Below are positions 60,263 through 64,000 of a DNA stretch of 64,000 nucleotides, one piece after another. Position 1 is the stretch's first letter; each line of letters starts with the position of its first letter. The notes beneath the pieces are model-generated. The model saw nothing but the letters and a program-made list of their open reading frames with translations. It was not told where the DNA came from and made no database searches. Both the position numbers and the translations under genes were made by a program. The DNA comes from DATJIG01 sp035493495 (lineage in GTDB: Bacteria > Pseudomonadota > Alphaproteobacteria > SMXQ01), in assembly GCA_035493495.1 (NCBI GenBank), contig DATJIG010000074.1, forward strand, positions 1 through 64,000. Reading direction: 5' to 3'.

Positions 60263-60298
60263 TTGACAATTATTTAGTCGTACCTAATTTAGTGTCAA
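60263..60298. promoter_or_regulatory. Face-to-face divergent promoters / BigR-type operator
   Basis: TTGACA (60263-60268) and its inverse TGTCAA (60293-60298) frame a 24-base AT-rich core with CTAA-T-TTAG at its centre right. Each hexamer could serve as a -35 for one of the two divergent genes, the -10 regions overlapping inside. BigR-family operators are AT-rich dyads of this kind. Confidence 0.6.
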
Positions 60299-60319
60299 CT
60301 AAAGCATTTGGAGCCATCG

Positions 60320-60628
60320 ATGACCCGTGGCGCAAAAAAGCCCGAAAAGCTGGCCGAAAGGGCGGAAGAGGCGGCGCGGCTGCTGGAAGCGCTGGCAAAT
60401 CCGCGGCGTCTCGCCACGCTGTGCCGCCTCGTCGAGCGTGAGCATACCGTAGGCGAGCTCGCCGCCGCCGAATCATTGAGTCTTTCGGCGCTTTCTCAGC
60501 ACCTCGCGCGGCTGCGCGAAGAAGGCCTCGTCAAGACGCGCCGGGATGGCCAGACCATCCACTATCGGATCGCCGACCCGCGCGTCCACAAGATCATTGC
60601 CGTGCTTCACCGTGAATTCTGCGCCTGA
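60320..60628 (+). CDS. bigR: ArsR-family persulfide-responsive repressor (BigR/SqrR-like)
   Basis: A 102-residue ArsR winged-helix repressor (LLEALANPRRLATLCRLVE, recognition LSLSALSQHLARLREEG). Two cysteines, Cys35 and Cys101, sit where BigR and SqrR form a sulfur-sensing disulfide or polysulfide link. GGAG precedes the ATG at 60320; a TTG at 60308 is an alternative. Followed by the rhodanese and TauE genes, so it probably represses the MBL hydrolase and these two until persulfide rises. Confidence 0.88.
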   Translation: MTRGAKKPEKLAERAEEAARLLEALANPRRLATLCRLVEREHTVGELAAAESLSLSALSQHLARLREEGLVKTRRDGQTIHYRIADPRVHKIIAVLHREFCA

Positions 60629-60637
60629 GGAGCTTAC

Positions 60638-61174
60638 ATGACCGAGAATCCGCGTTCCGCTTCCCCCGAAACCGTCGCTCGCTGGCTCGCCGCGGGCGAC
60701 GCGATGTTGATCGACATTCGCGAGCCGTCGGAACGGGCGCGCGAGCGCATTCCGGGCTCCGTGGCGATGCCGCTGTCGTCATTCGAGGCCCAGAGCGAGC
60801 GGCTGCGTGACCGTGTCGTCGTATTTCATTGCAAGAGCGGCGGTCGCACGCGGTCGAATGCCGCCCGGCTTTCCGCGGCAGGATGCCGCGAAGCGTATGT
60901 GCTCGAGGGCGGCCTCGACGCGTGGAAGCGCGGCGGCTTCCCGGTGGACGTCGACCGCTCGGCGCCGATCGACCTCCAGCGGCAGGTGATGATCGCGGCC
61001 GGCGCCCTCGTCGTGCTGAGCGTCACCGGCGCCCTGACGCTGTCACCCTGGCTGATCGGCATCGCCGCCTTTGTTGGTGCCGGATTGATGTTTGCCGGGG
61101 TCACCGGATTCTGCGGCCTTGCGCGGGTGCTGGCGCTGATGCCGTGGAACCGCCGGGCGAACGCCTCGGCCTGA
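60638..61174 (+). CDS. Membrane rhodanese (YgaP-like)
   Basis: A 178-residue sulfurtransferase. Rhodanese domain with active-site Cys65 (HCKSGGRT), then two membrane segments and the GFCGLARVLALMPWNR end typical of YgaP-type proteins. It moves sulfane sulfur at the cytoplasmic membrane. Ten bases after the repressor stop and eight before the exporter, it belongs to the bigR operon. Confidence 0.9.
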   Translation: MTENPRSASPETVARWLAAGDAMLIDIREPSERARERIPGSVAMPLSSFEAQSERLRDRVVVFHCKSGGRTRSNAARLSAAGCREAYVLEGGLDAWKRGGFPVDVDRSAPIDLQRQVMIAAGALVVLSVTGALTLSPWLIGIAAFVGAGLMFAGVTGFCGLARVLALMPWNRRANASA

Positions 61175-61181
61175 GGCGGCG

Positions 61182-61958
61182 ATGACCGAGCTCACCGCGG
61201 CGTTGTCTGGAGCACTCGTCGGCTTCGTGCTGTCGGTGATCGGCGGTGGAGGATCGATCCTCGCAGTGCCGCTGCTCCACTATGTCGTCGGCATTGCCGA
61301 TCCGCACCGCGCGCTCGGCACGGCGGCACTCGCGGTTGCCGCCAACGCGGCGGTCAATCTGCTGCACCACGCGCGGGCGGGAACGGTCAAGTGGCCGTGC
61401 GCGACGGTGTTCGCCGCGGCTGGCGTCGCCGGCGCACTGGTCGGCGCCCGTGTCGGCCAGGGCGTCGACGGACGGTTGCTTCTGCTGGCCTTTGCCGTCG
61501 CCATGCTCGGCGTCGGTTTCGCGCTCCTGCGCGGTCGTTCCGCCGAAGGCGATCCCGGCGTGCGGATTACGCCGGTGATCGCCGCGCGCCTCGTCGTCCT
61601 CGGGTTTGCCGCGGGCGCGCTGTCGGGCTTCCTCGGTATCGGCGGCGGCTTCCTGATCGTGCCCGGACTGATCGCCGGGTCGGGAATGGCGACCCTCAAT
61701 GCAATCGGGTCGTCGCTGCTGGGAATCGCCGCTTTCGGCTTCGCGACGGCGTCGAGCTATGCCGTCGCCGGGCTCGTCGACATCCGCATTGCGCTCCTGT
61801 TTCTGGTCGGAGGTGCGATGGGCGGCTGGTTCGGCGTCGCCGCCGCCCTGCGCCTTGCCCGTTACAAGGGGGCGCTCGACAGAGGCTTCGCGGTGCTGCT
61901 GCTTGCGCTTGCGCTCGCGGTCATGGCCCAAAGCCTTCGCAGTCTCGGGTGGCTGTAG
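61182..61958 (+). CDS. TauE/SafE-type sulfite/anion exporter
   Basis: A 258-residue polytopic protein with about eight hydrophobic segments and two G-rich repeats (SVIGGGGSILAVPLL and GFLGIGGGFLIVPGL), the TauE/SafE hallmark. It likely exports sulfite or a related product of persulfide oxidation made by the divergent MBL enzyme. It replaces the YeeE/YedE-type transporter often found in bigR operons. It ends five bases before the convergent ClC gene. Confidence 0.88.
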   Translation: MTELTAALSGALVGFVLSVIGGGGSILAVPLLHYVVGIADPHRALGTAALAVAANAAVNLLHHARAGTVKWPCATVFAAAGVAGALVGARVGQGVDGRLLLLAFAVAMLGVGFALLRGRSAEGDPGVRITPVIAARLVVLGFAAGALSGFLGIGGGFLIVPGLIAGSGMATLNAIGSSLLGIAAFGFATASSYAVAGLVDIRIALLFLVGGAMGGWFGVAAALRLARYKGALDRGFAVLLLALALAVMAQSLRSLGWL

Positions 61959-61962
61959 CGGC

Positions 61963-63819
61963 TCATCGCGGCCCGAACAGCATGCTGTCGCCGAGCTCCT
62001 CGGCGCGGGCGCGCTCCAGCTCCTGGTTATACATGCGAAGCGCGTACGACTCGGTGACAAATCCGATCACCCGCCGGTCGGCTATCGACGCGACCACCGG
62101 CAGCGTCTCGAGCTCCGACGAGACGAACCGCTCGAGCGCCCCGCGCACCATCTGGCTCGGCAGCAGGTATTGCTCCTCGTCCTGCTTGAGCTCGCGGATC
62201 GCCTTGACGTCGGCGTCGTCGTCGAGGTCGGCGACGTAGGCGTCGCTGGTGTTCACCAGCCCGGAATACTGGCCATTCTCGTCGAGCACGAAGACGTACT
62301 TCACGCTGCCCAGCGCAAAGCGCCGGCGGAACTCCGAAATCGACATCGTCTCCGGGACGGTGTTGACGTCGCGCCGCATGATCTTGGCGACGGTGAGGTC
62401 GTGCATCCAGCCGATATCGGCGGCGCCGCGGATCGGCACGCCGCGGATGTGGAAGCGCCAGGTCGCGAACGAGTAGCCGAAGGTGAAGCGGACCACGGTG
62501 ACGGCGAAGATCACCGCCACCATCACGCCCATGGCGACGTAGAAGTCGGCGGTCATCTCGAGGACCAGCAGGATCATCGTCACCGGCGCGCCGACCACCG
62601 CGGCGGCGACCGCGCCCATGCCGACCAGCGTGTAGGCGAGCACGTCGAGGTGGAGCGACGGCAGCGCCAGCGCCGCGAGCCCGCCGATGGCACCGCCGAA
62701 CAGCGTGCCGATGAACAGCGAGGTCGAGAACAGGCCGCCGCGGAAACCCGAGCCGATCGACACCGCCGAGGCCATGGCTTTGGCGGGGATCAGCGCCAGC
62801 AGCGCGAACGGCGAGAAGCCGAGGCCGAGCACCGCCTCCATGGCGCCGTGGCCGCTGCCGAGTACCTGGGGGAAGAAGAACGCGGTGCCGCCGAGCACCA
62901 CGCCGCCGATCGCCGGCCGCAGCCAGATCGGCACCGACCAGGCGCGGAAACCACGCTCGATCCAGGTGACGGCGATCATGATGGCGATGCCGAGGCCCGC
63001 CGCGGCGATGCCGAGCAGGCCGAACAACGCGTAATCCCAGCCGCCGATCTGGACCGATGTCGCGGTCAGGAAGATCGGCTCCGATCCCAGCAACCAGCGC
63101 GAGGTGAAGGCGCCGCCGAGCGCCGCGACCGTCACAGGCGCCAGCACCGCCGGCGAGTACATGCCTATCACCAGCTCGAAAGCGTAAAACGCGCCGGCGA
63201 GCGGGGCGTTGAACGCCGCGGCGATGGCCGCCGCGGCGCCGCAGCCGACCAAGGTCCGCAGGTCGCTGCGTCGGACCCGAAGCACCCGACCGGCGGTCGA
63301 GGCGAGTCCGGCGCCGATCTGGGTGTACGCCGCCTCCATGCCGACCGAGGCGCCGAAGCCGCCCGACAACAGAGTCAGGATCGCGAGATTGATGCTGTCG
63401 ACCAGCGACAGCCGTCCGCCATAGAGGGCATTGGCCTCGATCGCGTCGACCATTTCGCGGGGTCGCCAGGTGCGGATCAGCACCGTGACGAGGCCGACGA
63501 CGAGGCCGCCCACGATCGGCACCGCGATGACGTAGCGCCAGTCGAGTCCGATGCCCTCGCTCAGCAGTTGGCCGCTCGGCATGCGAAACACCGTCTCGTG
63601 CAGCCACTGCATCATGACGTGCAGCACGACAACGCCGGCGCCGATGGCGATGCCCATCGCCGCGGCGAGGCCGATCAGCGCGATCTGGTTGTTGCGAAGC
63701 TTGCGGCGCTCGAGGTCCCACATGAGCGCCCGCCAGCGCACGCGGGCGGCCTGGTGCGCCTCCTTGATGGAGTTGCCCGAGGGGACCAGACGAGGAATGA
63801 GGGTGCCGAAATCGATCAC
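61963..63819 (-). CDS. ClC-family chloride channel/transporter with tandem CBS domains
   Basis: A 618-residue ClC protein: membrane domain about residues 40-445, two CBS domains about 470-600. The gating glutamate is kept (GMEAAY, Glu162, aligned with Glu148 of E. coli ClC). After the NAPLAG motif, Glu215 is followed by Leu216, where E. coli has the proton-pathway Glu203. That change suggests a channel or uncoupled carrier. The GxFxP motif is altered (GLFST). ATG at 63819 lacks a good ribosome-binding site; later starts are possible. Confidence 0.88.
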   Translation of the reverse strand: MIDFGTLIPRLVPSGNSIKEAHQAARVRWRALMWDLERRKLRNNQIALIGLAAAMGIAIGAGVVVLHVMMQWLHETVFRMPSGQLLSEGIGLDWRYVIAVPIVGGLVVGLVTVLIRTWRPREMVDAIEANALYGGRLSLVDSINLAILTLLSGGFGASVGMEAAYTQIGAGLASTAGRVLRVRRSDLRTLVGCGAAAAIAAAFNAPLAGAFYAFELVIGMYSPAVLAPVTVAALGGAFTSRWLLGSEPIFLTATSVQIGGWDYALFGLLGIAAAGLGIAIMIAVTWIERGFRAWSVPIWLRPAIGGVVLGGTAFFFPQVLGSGHGAMEAVLGLGFSPFALLALIPAKAMASAVSIGSGFRGGLFSTSLFIGTLFGGAIGGLAALALPSLHLDVLAYTLVGMGAVAAAVVGAPVTMILLVLEMTADFYVAMGVMVAVIFAVTVVRFTFGYSFATWRFHIRGVPIRGAADIGWMHDLTVAKIMRRDVNTVPETMSISEFRRRFALGSVKYVFVLDENGQYSGLVNTSDAYVADLDDDADVKAIRELKQDEEQYLLPSQMVRGALERFVSSELETLPVVASIADRRVIGFVTESYALRMYNQELERARAEELGDSMLFGPR

Positions 63820-63880
63820 GCGACGCTCGTAGCCATGACGCCCGGGACCGTAGCCTCGGGGGAAGCCGGTGAACGTGCGG

Positions 63881-64000
63881 TTACTCTATGACGATTTTAG
63901 GGCCGGTCCGGCTGGCCCCGGCGAGCTGATCCCATATCTTTTCGGCAATTTCGAGGAATGCCTTCGCGTGCTCGCCGCCCGGCTGCGACGCGACGATCGG
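63881..64000 (-). CDS. Mrp/ApbC-family protein, C-terminal fragment (runs off window)
   Basis: The last 39 codons of a minus-strand gene that continues past base 64000. The visible end includes PIVASQPGGEHAKAF, FLEIAEKIWDQLAG and PKIVIE. PIV..P...HA...F..IA is the C-terminal pattern of Mrp/ApbC P-loop proteins that carry or assemble Fe-S clusters. No catalytic motif falls inside the window, so the call is tentative. Confidence 0.55.
   Translation of the reverse strand, partial: PIVASQPGGEHAKAFLEIAEKIWDQLAGASRTGPKIVIE

Noticed and set aside
61699..63891. 730-codon plus-strand open frame
   Set aside because: Antisense of the ClC gene, extremely His/Arg/Asp-rich with no fold signature.

Overview
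The window reads as a high-GC chromosomal segment of an alphaproteobacterium, most likely Hyphomicrobiales (Xanthobacteraceae/Bradyrhizobiaceae-like). This is an inference from GC-rich codon use, many Bug-type (TctC) solute-binding proteins, a BigR/Blh/rhodanese persulfide locus, ThyX and the style of the exopolysaccharide genes. No rRNA, tRNA, CRISPR array, transposase or integrase was seen.

Region 1 (1-21 kb) is a catabolic and uptake cluster. An IclR regulator and an amidohydrolase converge at the left edge. Two parallel modules follow. Module A (2.1-8.6 kb) has an M24-fold hydrolase, a VOC protein, a flavin reductase and a complete Fe(III)-type ABC importer. Module B (8.8-21 kb) has a two-subunit Rieske dioxygenase, a VOC-Rieske fusion, two more VOC proteins, a second M24 protein, two tandem binding proteins with one permease but no ATPase, a second Rieske oxygenase and a UbiD-type decarboxylase. 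A 15-bp palindrome, TCCCATA-N-TATGGGA, lies upstream of both modules and is the best candidate operator for the IclR protein. Together these look like uptake, ring hydroxylation, decarboxylation and cleavage of an aromatic or heteroaromatic acid; the substrate cannot be read from sequence.

Region 2 (21-42 kb) holds two LysR-controlled blocks. It encodes a PhyH-type dioxygenase, an SDR, an amidohydrolase, HyuA/HyuB proteins followed by a gamma-subunit-like protein fused to a degenerate cysteine-hydrolase domain, a signal-less NMT1-like protein, a dienelactone hydrolase, an FMN reductase and a RutA-like flavin monooxygenase. Seven Bug receptors are interspersed, with no TctA/TctB membrane genes. 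The best candidate for an undescribed system is here: HyuA-HyuB-[gamma + pseudo-hydrolase] with the neighbouring RutA-like monooxygenase.

Region 3 (42-55.7 kb) is an exopolysaccharide locus. Two GH16 glycanases sit on the minus strand. Divergent from them is a tightly overlapping plus-strand run: WecG/TagA transferase, Wzc-like co-polymerase/kinase, polymerase, WecA-like priming transferase, flippase and GT32-type transferase, then a flavin oxidoreductase and an ATP-grasp enzyme.

Region 4 (55.9-64 kb) is more housekeeping-like: methylmalonate-semialdehyde dehydrogenase, a 0.7-kb non-coding stretch with a composite palindromic repeat, ThyX, a 50-residue conserved small protein, a persulfide-stress locus (MBL hydrolase, BigR-like repressor, rhodanese, TauE-type exporter), a ClC protein with CBS domains, and the 3' end of an Mrp/ApbC-like gene.
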